Origin: Chthoniobacteraceae bacterium
Lineage (GTDB): Bacteria > Verrucomicrobiota > Verrucomicrobiia > Chthoniobacterales > Chthoniobacteraceae
DNA length: 7,690 nucleotides
Direction of reading: 5' to 3'
Assembly: GCA_947478975.1 (NCBI GenBank)
Contig: CANJYI010000126.1
Coordinates: 1 to 7,690, forward strand
Positions 1 to 6,287 of this stretch are shown here, piece by piece. Position 1 is the stretch's first letter. Each line of letters begins with the position of its first letter. Made by a program: the position numbers and the translations under genes. Under the pieces are notes generated by a model, which was not told the origin of the DNA, did not search any database, and saw nothing but the letters and a program-made list of their open reading frames with translations.

Positions 1-2289
1 ATTCTCCTTCAAGGGCAGGAAGTCGAGGTCGAGGAATCCGTCGGCTACACGGACGTTTCCGGTCCAGATCCAGGCGTTGAGGAGCCCGGCGTTCTTGAAG
101 AGGTCGAGCGTTGAAACGATGGGCTTTCCCTCTGCATTTACATTAAATACCCGTTCTGTGGGGTTTTTGTACCAGAGCTCGGCAAAGTGAAGGCGCAGGG
201 TGTAGAGGCCGTTGCGCAGAGGGATGCGGTAGCTGAAGGTGCCGTACCGCTCGGATTGGTAGAGGGCTGGATCTGGGGTGCCCTTTACGGGGGCGGAGAC
301 GCTGAATAGCCCTCCACCGATGAACAGGGTGTCGGCGCTCCACTGGTTTCCGAGGGAGTCTTTGTAGGCGCCGCCTCCGGCGTGGATGCGGATGGCGCTC
401 TGTCCGGTGGTGTCGCCCGTGGCTAGCACAACCAGCTGTGAAGAGGCTGTGGAGCCGTTGTAGGTGGCCGAATAGCGGAAGGTGTAGAGGCCGGAATCAT
501 CAAAGTGCGCGAGGCAAGACGGCGAGGAGGCGTTTGTGAGTTTTGCAGCGGAAGGGCCGTCAACTTGGATCCAGGCGCCGGTCCAACCGCCGGTTTGTTT
601 GCTCGGAATTCCAACGACCACAGCGTTGAGTTGTATGTCGGATGGAACTGCCCCGGTGGGGGGGGTGGCGCTGGTTTGTACTCCGAAGGGAGGTAGAACT
701 TCCGCGAGCACCAGAACCCCGACTTCGGCGCTCGCCGATTGAGAACCGCTTGCGACCTGGATCTTGAATCGGTAGGACCCTGCGTCGGGAAATCGGGCGG
801 AGGAGGCGAGGGCACCCGGGGTGCCGAGGCTGGCGGGTTGGGAGCCGGCTGTTTGTGTCCAACGGCACACAGCCAACGGATCGCTGGCGGAGGAGGGGAT
901 GAGTCGGGCTTGAAGCAGCGTGGAATCGGTGGGCAACTGGATGACGATGTCCGGTCCGGGGTCAACTTGGAGTGGAATCGGATCAAGCGCGAACGGCACA
1001 AGTTCGATTGCCGAGGCTTTCGGGTTATCCTTTGTGGGAAGGAATTCTAAGTCCAACGCAGAGTCCTTCACTTGGACAAGCTCGCTCATCACGCCTGCAC
1101 TCATGAACCCTGACCTCTGCACAATGTCCACTGCGGGCCCGAAGGGCTTGCCTTCAGCCGTGATGTTGAAGACGCGTGAGCCAACGGTTTTGAAATAGAT
1201 CTCCGCCAGATGTATGCGCACGGTATAGAGCCCGTTGCGGACTGGAATATGGTAGCCAAAGGCTCCGAACCGTTCACTCAGGTAGAGTGGGGAGTCCGGT
1301 GTGCCCTGAACTGTTCCTGTGGCGGAAAAAATGCCGCCGCCTTGGAAGAACTGGTCGGCAAGCCAAAGCTTCCCTGTGGAATCAGTGTAAGCGGGCCCCC
1401 CGCAATGGATGCGCACCGGGGGTTGGGCAGAGGTGTCACCGGGCACAAGGACGCGGGTGGAGCCGCTTGCCGTGGAGCTGTAGCAGGATGCGCTTAAACG
1501 GAAGCTGTAGATGCCCGGAGTGGTGAACCCAATGGAGGTGGAAGCGGCAGTGGGATCGCGGATTTCCGACAGAGCCGGACCCTCCGTCTGTTCCCAAACA
1601 CTGCGGTAGGACGGGTCAACCGGAGCTCGGCCAGTGACGGTGCCGGCAAGCGTTGCGTCCGTTGGGGCGGTGGCGGCCGTAAAGTCCGGGGCGGCGATCA
1701 CACCAAGCATGGGAGCCGGCCCTTCGCGCAGGTGGACGATCCGGATGGCGGAGAGCTTTGCATTTTCGAGGACGGGAACAAAAGCCAAGTCCAGTGAGCC
1801 GTCGACAGTTTCCACGTCAAAGGTCTTTTCCACCGCGGCGTCTGGACCGACCGACTGTGCTACGTCAAGTAGGGGCAATGCAGGGGCACCCTCTGCGTTC
1901 ACCGTGAAGATTCTCTTCCCATAGGTTTTGAAGTAGATCTCTGCGAAGTAGAGCGTCACCCTGAACCGGCCTGTGGCGACGGGGATTTGATACGAAAAGG
2001 CACCTGAGCGCTCGGTTTGGAAAAGCGGTTGGGAAGTGGTGCCTGAGATGGTTCGGGAGGTGGAGTAGTTGAAGCCTCCGGAAAAGAATTTGTCGGCGCT
2101 CCAGGTCTGCCCTTTGGTGTCGGTATACTGCCCGCCACCGGCATTGATGCGTATCTCCTCTTGGAGGGCCGCCTGGGTACGGAGGGGGGCGCATAAAAGG
2201 GCGGAAAAAAACAGGAGTCCCGGAAGAAGCAGTGTCCGCAATGCATCAGAGAGGTGGTTTTGCAGAAACCTTCCCACCCGTAATAACAT
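1..2289 (-). CDS. Secreted multi-domain malectin / PKD-like protein, C-terminus outside window
   Basis: The frame from the ATG at 2289 is open for 763 codons down to base 1, so the protein continues beyond the window. Residues 1-18 are a basic n-region, 19-33 a hydrophobic core, with probable signal peptidase I cleavage near residues 38-41, so the protein is exported. Three malectin-type domains follow: about 45-186, 292-433 and 633-763 (cut by the window edge). Each opens with an IRINAGG/VRIHCGG/IRIHAGG strand and carries the same Y.D..G..W..D..F, sER.GaF.Y.IP and FaEiyFK blocks. Between domains 1 and 2 is one PKD/REJ-like Ig module (about 187-290, W-x-Q-x-x-GP then G-x-Y-x-F-R); between 2 and 3 are two (about 436-630). 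Malectin folds bind glucose-type oligosaccharides in characterised members, so glycan binding or adhesion is likely; no catalytic domain is seen. An in-frame ATG at 2373 would add 28 residues, but 2289 places the signal peptide properly. Neither start has a Shine-Dalgarno sequence. Confidence 0.9.
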   Translation of the reverse strand, partial: MLLRVGRFLQNHLSDALRTLLLPGLLFFSALLCAPLRTQAALQEEIRINAGGGQYTDTKGQTWSADKFFSGGFNYSTSRTISGTTSQPLFQTERSGAFSYQIPVATGRFRVTLYFAEIYFKTYGKRIFTVNAEGAPALPLLDVAQSVGPDAAVEKTFDVETVDGSLDLAFVPVLENAKLSAIRIVHLREGPAPMLGVIAAPDFTAATAPTDATLAGTVTGRAPVDPSYRSVWEQTEGPALSEIRDPTAASTSIGFTTPGIYSFRLSASCYSSTASGSTRVLVPGDTSAQPPVRIHCGGPAYTDSTGKLWLADQFFQGGGIFSATGTVQGTPDSPLYLSERFGAFGYHIPVRNGLYTVRIHLAEIYFKTVGSRVFNITAEGKPFGPAVDIVQRSGFMSAGVMSELVQVKDSALDLEFLPTKDNPKASAIELVPFALDPIPLQVDPGPDIVIQLPTDSTLLQARLIPSSASDPLAVCRWTQTAGSQPASLGTPGALASSARFPDAGSYRFKIQVASGSQSASAEVGVLVLAEVLPPFGVQTSATPPTGAVPSDIQLNAVVVGIPSKQTGGWTGAWIQVDGPSAAKLTNASSPSCLAHFDDSGLYTFRYSATYNGSTASSQLVVLATGDTTGQSAIRIHAGGGAYKDSLGNQWSADTLFIGGGLFSVSAPVKGTPDPALYQSERYGTFSYRIPLRNGLYTLRLHFAELWYKNPTERVFNVNAEGKPIVSTLDLFKNAGLLNAWIWTGNVRVADGFLDLDFLPLKEN

Positions 2290-2545
2290 CAAAGGGAGCC
2301 GGGAATCGGCGGCTGTGTCGCAGCAGCGGCCCGTGAAAGTGGTTGGCTCTATGCTCTTAGGTGTGGCTTTCATGTGGAGGCTTTGTTGCTCGTTGGAGGA
2401 CCTCTGGAAGGTGTATGGTGCGATCCGGCTTGCGACGTGTGGAGGGTGTGCGACTGTCCGAAAGCGGGCTGCGCTTCCCTGTTGTCTACGGAGGCTGCTG
2501 GCAAAAGGTTTTAACAAAATGCGGAAGAGTTGTTGTGTGTCGGAA

Positions 2546-2567
2546 CAAACACCAATGCATGTGTTTG
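2546..2567. promoter_or_regulatory. Perfect 7-bp inverted repeat, possible operator
   Basis: CAAACAC at 2546-2552 and GTGTTTG at 2561-2567 are perfect inverted repeats around an 8-nt centre containing ATGCAT. The dyad lies 257 bp upstream of the malectin start, between the operon terminator and that gene. This is the size expected for an operator bound by a dimeric regulator, but no regulator gene is in the window. A dyad this good would arise by chance in a gap of this length roughly one time in four or five, so it is only suggestive. Confidence 0.3.
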
Positions 2568-2607
2568 CGTCAGTGCGTTCCTGGCCCCGGCTGAGTTTGG
2601 CACGTCT

Positions 2608-2640
2608 AAAAAAACGCGAAGAGCAGTGCTTTCTTGACGC
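2608..2640 (-). terminator. Intrinsic terminator after the acyltransferase-transporter-epimerase operon
   Basis: Read on the minus strand, GCG, AAGA and GC pair with GC, TCTT and CGC. This gives an imperfect nine-pair stem with two small bulges and an ACT loop. It is followed by G and then seven consecutive T (the A run at 2608-2614 on the plus strand). A GC-containing hairpin followed directly by a T tract is the classic Rho-independent form. It lies about 120 nt past the epimerase stop and about 320 nt before the malectin start, so it separates the two transcription units. Confidence 0.6.
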
Positions 2641-2762
2641 GGCCCTGATTGGGAGAGCAGGACTTCAGGGGCATCCTGTGGGTGTGCCGGCGTGGAGAAT
2701 GAAGGTGCTTTGAAATTACTCCCAGGTAACCAGGCGTGGACGTGACAGAGGTTTGGGGACAC

Positions 2763-3734
2763 TCAGGCGGTGGCGCAAAAGTGGGTGTAGGCGTCCCAAA
2801 GGACATCTTCGTCCTTGGCTGCGGGGGCCCAGCCCAGTTCCTTCTCCGTTTGAGAGGTGTCCAAGACAAAATCGCTGTCGGCGACCGCAAACTGTTCGGG
2901 ATACAGCAGGGTGAGACCGACTGCGTCCAGCAACGAAAGCGTCAACTGGACGAGAGAGGCTGGGGTCGGCAGGAGCCTGGATTTTGAACCAGCCCTCGAG
3001 ATGATAGAGCTGAGAAGCGTTTTGACGTTTGGTGGACTGGCCGAGCCGAGGTTGAACGGTCCAGTGGGACAGCCAGCCTCCACCGCGACGAGGGCCGCCT
3101 CAACGCAATCCTTCACCGCGACTAGCTGGTAGCGGTTTCTGCCTGAGCCAATCATGGGGACGGGGGCCCCTCGGCGGATGAGGCTGAAAAGCTTTGAGAG
3201 AATTCCAAGTCTGCCGGTGCCCGCGATAAGCCGTGGACGAAAGATCGTGACGCGGAATCGGCCGCTGCGAACGGCTTCGAGCAGTAGGCGCTCTGCGGCC
3301 AGTTTGCTGCGGCCGTAGTGTCCCAGAGGGTTTTGGGGATGGGTCGAGGGGACAGGGCTTTGCCGGGGACGGCCATAAGTCATGTCGGTTGAAAAGAAGA
3401 CAAGGCGAGAGGTGCCCGCGTCGGCCATGGCGGAAAGCAGCGCGCGCACACCGAGCACGTTGACCGCATCAAACCAGGTTTGGCGGCCGCGATAGGGGAC
3501 TGGGCCGTGGAATTGGCGTGCGGCGAGTTGGTAGACGGCGTCGTGAGGGCCGAGGCGGAGCGAGGCGAGTGCGCGCTTGTCGGTGGTGTCGCCTTGGAGG
3601 AAGTCGACGCGGGAGGAGAGTTGCGCTGGGACGGGGCGCAGATCGAGCACGAGAGGCCTTTGCCCGCGAATGAGGAGCGCCTCGCAGAGCGCGGTGCCCG
3701 TGAAGCCGGAGCCTCCGATGATGACGTGGCGCAT
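2763..3734 (-). CDS. NAD-dependent epimerase/dehydratase (extended SDR family)
   Basis: This 323-residue cytoplasmic oxidoreductase has the normal length for extended short-chain dehydrogenases. The Rossmann nucleotide-binding loop GGSGFTG is at residues 7-13. An acidic residue, Asp31, closes the second strand, which favours NAD over NADP. Ser115/Thr116 in FFSTDMTYG and the Tyr140-x3-Lys144 pair (YGRSK) form the catalytic triad. The C-terminal half has the FRPRLI and GSGRNRYQ blocks that shape the substrate pocket. The family acts on nucleotide sugars but also on sterol or lipid substrates, and the substrate cannot be read from sequence. The ATG at 3734 is chosen because the Rossmann strand begins at once; an in-frame start at 3833 would only read through the transporter gene in another frame. 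There is no Shine-Dalgarno sequence, and the start lies one base after the transporter stop, so translation is probably coupled. The operon points to envelope glycan or lipid-linked sugar modification. Confidence 0.9.
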   Translation of the reverse strand: MRHVIIGGSGFTGTALCEALLIRGQRPLVLDLRPVPAQLSSRVDFLQGDTTDKRALASLRLGPHDAVYQLAARQFHGPVPYRGRQTWFDAVNVLGVRALLSAMADAGTSRLVFFSTDMTYGRPRQSPVPSTHPQNPLGHYGRSKLAAERLLLEAVRSGRFRVTIFRPRLIAGTGRLGILSKLFSLIRRGAPVPMIGSGRNRYQLVAVKDCVEAALVAVEAGCPTGPFNLGSASPPNVKTLLSSIISRAGSKSRLLPTPASLVQLTLSLLDAVGLTLLYPEQFAVADSDFVLDTSQTEKELGWAPAAKDEDVLWDAYTHFCATA

Positions 3735-3735
3735 G

Positions 3736-4107
3736 TTATTCGGTTCTGGAGATGAGAATGACGCCGAGGCAAATAACGCCGATGCCCAGCATTCGATAGG
3801 GGCTGAGGGATTCGTGAAGAAACACGTAGCCAAGCATTGCCGCGATAATGTAACCGACCGAGAGCATCGGATAAGCGAGACTGACCTGGACCTTGGAGAG
3901 GACCGCCAGCCAGAGCCCGATGCTGAGTGCGTAGCAGCACAGACCTGACCAGAGGTAGGGGTTGGAGAGAAGCTGGAGGGCGAGGCGCAACGGTGCGGCC
4001 GAGGGCTGCGCGGGGACGAGAAGCATCGCCTTGCGCAGCACCACTTGGGCGAGAGCGTTTAGGCTCACGCTGGATAGGATCAAAAGCAGTGATTTGGGTG
4101 TGAGCAC
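3736..4107 (-). CDS. Small four-helix EamA/ArnE-like transporter (putative lipid-linked sugar flippase)
   Basis: This 123-residue inner-membrane protein has four predicted helices: about 7-27, 51-70, 75-97 and 104-120. That is the size and topology of the small multidrug resistance superfamily and of the ArnE/ArnF subunits that flip undecaprenyl-phosphate-aminoarabinose. It shares with them Ala-Gln in helix 1 followed by basic Arg25-Lys26, the LSKVQVSLAYPMLSVGY stretch (71-86) leading into helix 3, and the loop His98-Glu99. Proteins of this size usually work as dimers. The start is GTG (4107-4105); no ATG lies between it and the preceding stop, and no Shine-Dalgarno sequence is visible. The gene sits between an acyltransferase and a sugar-type epimerase, which favours lipid-linked sugar or lipid translocation over drug export, but the cargo is inferred. 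The upstream acyltransferase stop (TGA, 4146-4144) is in the same frame, with only twelve sense codons before this GTG. Confidence 0.8.
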   Translation of the reverse strand: MLTPKSLLLILSSVSLNALAQVVLRKAMLLVPAQPSAAPLRLALQLLSNPYLWSGLCCYALSIGLWLAVLSKVQVSLAYPMLSVGYIIAAMLGYVFLHESLSPYRMLGIGVICLGVILISRTE

Positions 4108-4143
4108 AGGGCGATTGGGAAAGGTGTCGAAGCAGCGGGGGAA

Positions 4144-5340
4144 TCAGGCCACGGTCTGGGGCTGCCTGTTGGACACCGGAATCGGGGGGGCAGTTTTGTT
4201 GGATGAGGAAAGAAACGGCCTCTCGAAAATGTGGTAGAAGGCGGTGGAGCAGATCGCCGTGATGACGAAGCCGGCGGTGTACCCGAGCAGGACGAGGGGC
4301 GCTCCGGAAAAGCTGAGTTTTTTGCGGAAAAACTCCATTGCGTACCAAGAGGTGGGCTGGTGGATCAGGAAGAAGCTGTAGGAGATTCGCCCAAGGAATG
4401 GGAGCGGTCCGTGGAGCAGGGGCGATTTGACCCACTTGGGGGCGGTGCAAAGACTTGCAAGAAGTCCTGCGGAACCGGTGGCAAGCAGTATGTCGCGCAG
4501 GGGGACGGGACCGTGGGTGATGGAGGGGGCGACAAGACCGATGACTCCGAACAGGATGCTGGATGCGGCGAGGCCACACCATTGCAGAGGCGATATGGGT
4601 ACAATGGAGTTGAGGTTGTGGCGCACCCACAGGGCGGCGGCCATTCCGGCAGCGAATTGCATCCAGCGGCCCAGAAAGGTGATCGAGAGGAGAAACGAAT
4701 CGATTGAGCTGCCCTCGCTTGCAAGAAGTCCGACCCCTATCCGAAACACGAGGGAGGCCAGGGCCGCGTAGGCGATAGCGCGGATACCAATGCGCTTCCA
4801 TGCCCATGCCAGAAAAGGAAAGGCCACGTAGAATTGGGCTTCAAGGCCCATGGACCAGAATGCGCCGGTAATACCATCCCACGTGTCACGGAAAAGGGTG
4901 TGAATGAAAAGCAGATGGGTGAGAATTTGGCGGGGGGATGGAATGGGTTGGATGTTCGCCTGCCAACCGGCAAGTCGGACGATGAATACAAGGAGGATTG
5001 GCGCGAGGATCGCGTACGCCATTGCGCCGTAGTACGCGGGTAGGATTCTGCGTGCGCGTTTGATCGTGTAATCTTTCCAGTCAAATACGGCCGACTTTTT
5101 GGTGAGCGGCCAGAACAGGCAAAACCCGCTGAGCACCATGAACACGTCGACTCCTGCGGGGCCGTGATGGATGGGTGCGAAGAGATCAAAGGAAAATCCT
5201 GCGACGGAGACCGGCAGCAGAGGGCTGCCCCCGAATTGCCACACGTGATAAGCGAAGACCCAGAGGGCAGCCAGGGCTCGGACGCTATCTAATTCTATGA
5301 AGCGGAGTTGGGTGCTGGGTTTCAGGGTTTCAAAGGGCAT
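4144..5340 (-). CDS. Acyltransferase family 3 (OafA/YrhL-type) integral membrane acyltransferase
   Basis: This 398-residue protein of about ten membrane helices belongs to the family that transfers acetyl or other acyl groups to surface sugars such as O-antigen, exopolysaccharide or peptidoglycan. Visible family blocks are ELDSVRALAALWVFAYH (16-32) with Arg21 and the presumed catalytic His32; GVDVFMVLSGF (63-73); KRARRILPAYY (94-104); FWSMGLEAQFY (161-171) with conserved Glu167; and LGRISYSFFLIH (316-327) near the last helices. No SGNH or other extra domain is fused. The ATG at 5340 is preferred because the family block starts about 15 residues later. An in-frame ATG at 5415 adds only 25 proline-rich residues translated from a tRNA-like sequence. 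No Shine-Dalgarno sequence is present. It is first in the operon, 36 nt ahead of the small transporter, and probably acylates the sugar handled by its two partners. Confidence 0.93.
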   Translation of the reverse strand: MPFETLKPSTQLRFIELDSVRALAALWVFAYHVWQFGGSPLLPVSVAGFSFDLFAPIHHGPAGVDVFMVLSGFCLFWPLTKKSAVFDWKDYTIKRARRILPAYYGAMAYAILAPILLVFIVRLAGWQANIQPIPSPRQILTHLLFIHTLFRDTWDGITGAFWSMGLEAQFYVAFPFLAWAWKRIGIRAIAYAALASLVFRIGVGLLASEGSSIDSFLLSITFLGRWMQFAAGMAAALWVRHNLNSIVPISPLQWCGLAASSILFGVIGLVAPSITHGPVPLRDILLATGSAGLLASLCTAPKWVKSPLLHGPLPFLGRISYSFFLIHQPTSWYAMEFFRKKLSFSGAPLVLLGYTAGFVITAICSTAFYHIFERPFLSSSNKTAPPIPVSNRQPQTVA

Positions 5341-5440
5341 ACTGCGCGAGTTCTTCTGTGTTTGGTAAGGTCCCGGGGGTTCGAGTCCTGGGGGTCTTGG
5401 TAACAATTGGAGCATTGGCTGGTGTGGCGAAATCTGTTGG

Positions 5441-5475
5441 TGAGTGTCTGAGCGATCGGCGCTTAAAGACGTTTA
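5441..5475. other. Long imperfect hairpin upstream of acyltransferase operon
   Basis: GAGCG (5450-5454) pairs with CGCTT (5460-5464) around an ATCGG loop. After an AA bulge, TGAGTGTCT (5441-5449) pairs with AGACGTTTA (5467-5475), including three G-T wobbles. The total is 14 pairs. No T tract follows on either strand, so it is not an ordinary terminator. It lies about 100 nt upstream of the preferred acyltransferase start and could sit in that leader, but function is unknown. Confidence 0.4.
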
Positions 5476-5730
5476 GAGAGGGTCCCGCTTAGCCGCCTTT
5501 CCTCACCCCCTTTCTCCTCCGGTCGACACACGTCCTTCGTGCTGTCTCCTTCCGCCCGGCTGCCACTCCCAAAGTGAACAACGAAGACTCGGCGGGGTTT
5601 GGCCGTAAATTTGAGGGAGCCGGAGGGAATAGTCTCGGCGAAGAGCGGGTGCTCTCAAGGCATCGTATTTCAACATGTGCCATCAAAACCGATGGCCGTT
5701 GGTGAGCTTGGCTCAATCCCGAAACCTACT

Positions 5731-5756
5731 GCCTGAGCCCTTCCTAGAAGGCAGGC
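5731..5756. other. Strong hairpin with 3-nt loop upstream of DUF2007 gene
   Basis: GCCTG (5731-5735) pairs with CAGGC (5752-5756), and CCTTC (5739-5743) pairs with GAAGG (5747-5751) around a CTA loop. Only an AGC bulge interrupts the ten-pair stem. No T tract follows on the plus strand. It lies 115 nt before the DUF2007 start. It may be a leader structure, an mRNA-processing site or part of an old repeat. Confidence 0.4.
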
Positions 5757-5807
5757 GATGCCCGCAAGAGCCCCATCGCTTTGGGATCGTTTCCGCGGCT
5801 TTTGTTT

Positions 5808-5836
5808 TTGGGGGAGCCTGCTGTTTTTGTTACAAT
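5808..5836 (+). promoter_or_regulatory. Candidate promoter for the DUF2007 gene
   Basis: A good -10 box, TACAAT (5831-5836), stands 17 bp after a poor -35 match, TTGGGG (5808-5813), inside a T-rich stretch. Transcription would start near 5843, about 30 nt before the ATG at 5872. The weak -35 element, and the possibility of a non-sigma70-like consensus in this organism, keep this tentative. Confidence 0.3.
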
Positions 5837-5871
5837 TGGCGGCTCAAGCCAGAGCTACACTTGAGCGCCTT

Positions 5872-6213
5872 ATGAAAACCATCGCCACCTTTTGGAAGAC
5901 CGAGGAGGCGCACCTGCTCCGACTCAGGTTAAACGAGTCTGGGATTCCGGCGTTTATTCAGGATGAATACATCACGCAGCTCCATCCTTGGCGCGCTGCG
6001 GCAATTGGAGGCGTGAGGGTTCAAGTGCCGGAATCAGATTTGGAGGAGGCCCAAAGGATTCTTTCGGAGACCGAACTGGAGCCCGCTGGGCAGAGCTTGC
6101 CCTTGGTTTCAGGTGCGTCCGAATGTTGTGCCTGTCATACGCTTATTCCCCCGGATCAAACGCGGTGTCCGTCGTGCGGGTGGAGTTACGAGGACGAGGG
6201 AGAGTGGTCCTAG
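5872..6213 (+). CDS. DUF2007 domain protein with C-terminal zinc ribbon
   Basis: This is a 113-residue soluble protein with no signal peptide or membrane segment. Residues 3-66 match the DUF2007 pattern (annotated as putative signal-transducing proteins): an N-terminal strand, a TEEAHLLRLRLNESGIPAF block, an acidic QDEY site, then AIGGVRVQVPESDLEEA. The C-terminal tail carries two CxxC pairs, Cys85/Cys88 and Cys99/Cys102, in a short zinc-ribbon arrangement ending CPSCGW. The biochemical role of DUF2007 is not established; the fold resembles small ligand- or protein-binding ferredoxin-like domains, and the ribbon suggests protein or nucleic-acid contact. The ATG at 5872 is chosen because homology begins immediately after it. 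An in-frame start at 5758 would add 38 residues that include a spurious hydrophobic stretch. There is no Shine-Dalgarno sequence. It appears monocistronic and divergent from the acyltransferase operon. Confidence 0.85.
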   Translation: MKTIATFWKTEEAHLLRLRLNESGIPAFIQDEYITQLHPWRAAAIGGVRVQVPESDLEEAQRILSETELEPAGQSLPLVSGASECCACHTLIPPDQTRCPSCGWSYEDEGEWS

Positions 6214-6262
6214 GTCGTGTTCACTGCGGGCAACTTATGGTCGGAGGTCGCTTTTGCGGTTC

Positions 6263-6287
6263 GTAGGTCTCGGCGACTGAGGTCTAC
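6263..6287. other. Nine-pair hairpin downstream of DUF2007 gene
   Basis: GTAGGTCTC (6263-6271) pairs with GAGGTCTAC (6279-6287) around the 7-nt loop GGCGACT; two of the nine pairs are G-T. It begins 49 nt after the DUF2007 stop and could protect or end that transcript. No T tract follows, so it is not a standard intrinsic terminator. Confidence 0.35.

Larger units (their letters stand above)
2290..2762. other. Intergenic region between epimerase gene and malectin gene
   Basis: These 473 bases separate two genes on the minus strand. I find no convincing coding region: the open frames here have no recognisable motif and run antisense or across the start of the malectin gene. The region holds an intrinsic terminator for the upstream operon (2608-2640) and a 7-bp perfect inverted repeat (2546-2567). 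It must also contain the promoter of the malectin gene, but no clear -35/-10 pair could be picked out on the minus strand. Confidence 0.6.
5341..5871. other. Divergent intergenic region rich in secondary structure, no convincing gene
   Basis: These 531 bases lie between the minus-strand acyltransferase start and the plus-strand DUF2007 gene, so promoters for both should be here. A 75-codon minus-strand frame (5489-5716) and a 66-codon plus-strand frame (5675-5875) exist but show no domain, hydrophobic segment or usable start signal, and I do not call them genes. From 5488 to about 5720 the composition differs from the flanks, with long pyrimidine-rich stretches; this part could be an insertion scar or a dispersed repeat. 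Other items are a T-arm-like sequence (5373-5391), hairpins at 5441-5475, 5642-5655 and 5731-5756, and a weak promoter at 5808-5836. Confidence 0.5.

Noticed and set aside
423..1001. A 192-codon minus-strand open frame inside the malectin gene
   Set aside because: It is an offset frame of the malectin gene, proline- and serine-rich with no motif. The correct frame is continuous and domain-bearing.
2069..2713. A 214-codon plus-strand open frame across the malectin start and the intergenic gap
   Set aside because: It is antisense to the malectin signal peptide and first domain, has no recognisable motif, and runs through the operon terminator.
3735..3833. Longer epimerase start at 3833
   Set aside because: The 33 extra residues come from the transporter gene read in another frame, and the Rossmann strand begins right at the ATG at 3734.
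3380..4807. A 475-codon open frame on the minus strand spanning three genes
   Set aside because: It overlaps the acyltransferase, transporter and epimerase in another frame and shows no domain. Its proline-, arginine- and serine-rich composition is typical of a GC-rich shadow frame. The three overlapped genes have clear family motifs.
5341..5415. Longer acyltransferase start at 5415
   Set aside because: The added 25 residues are proline-rich, derive from the T-arm-like sequence and precede the normal family start.
5373..5507. A permuted tRNA formed from the T-arm look-alike and the tRNA-like segment at 5439-5460, with CTCACC at 5502-5507
   Set aside because: GGTGAG and CTCACC can pair, but the bases after the T-arm do not complement the acceptor strand and no anticodon arm can be drawn.
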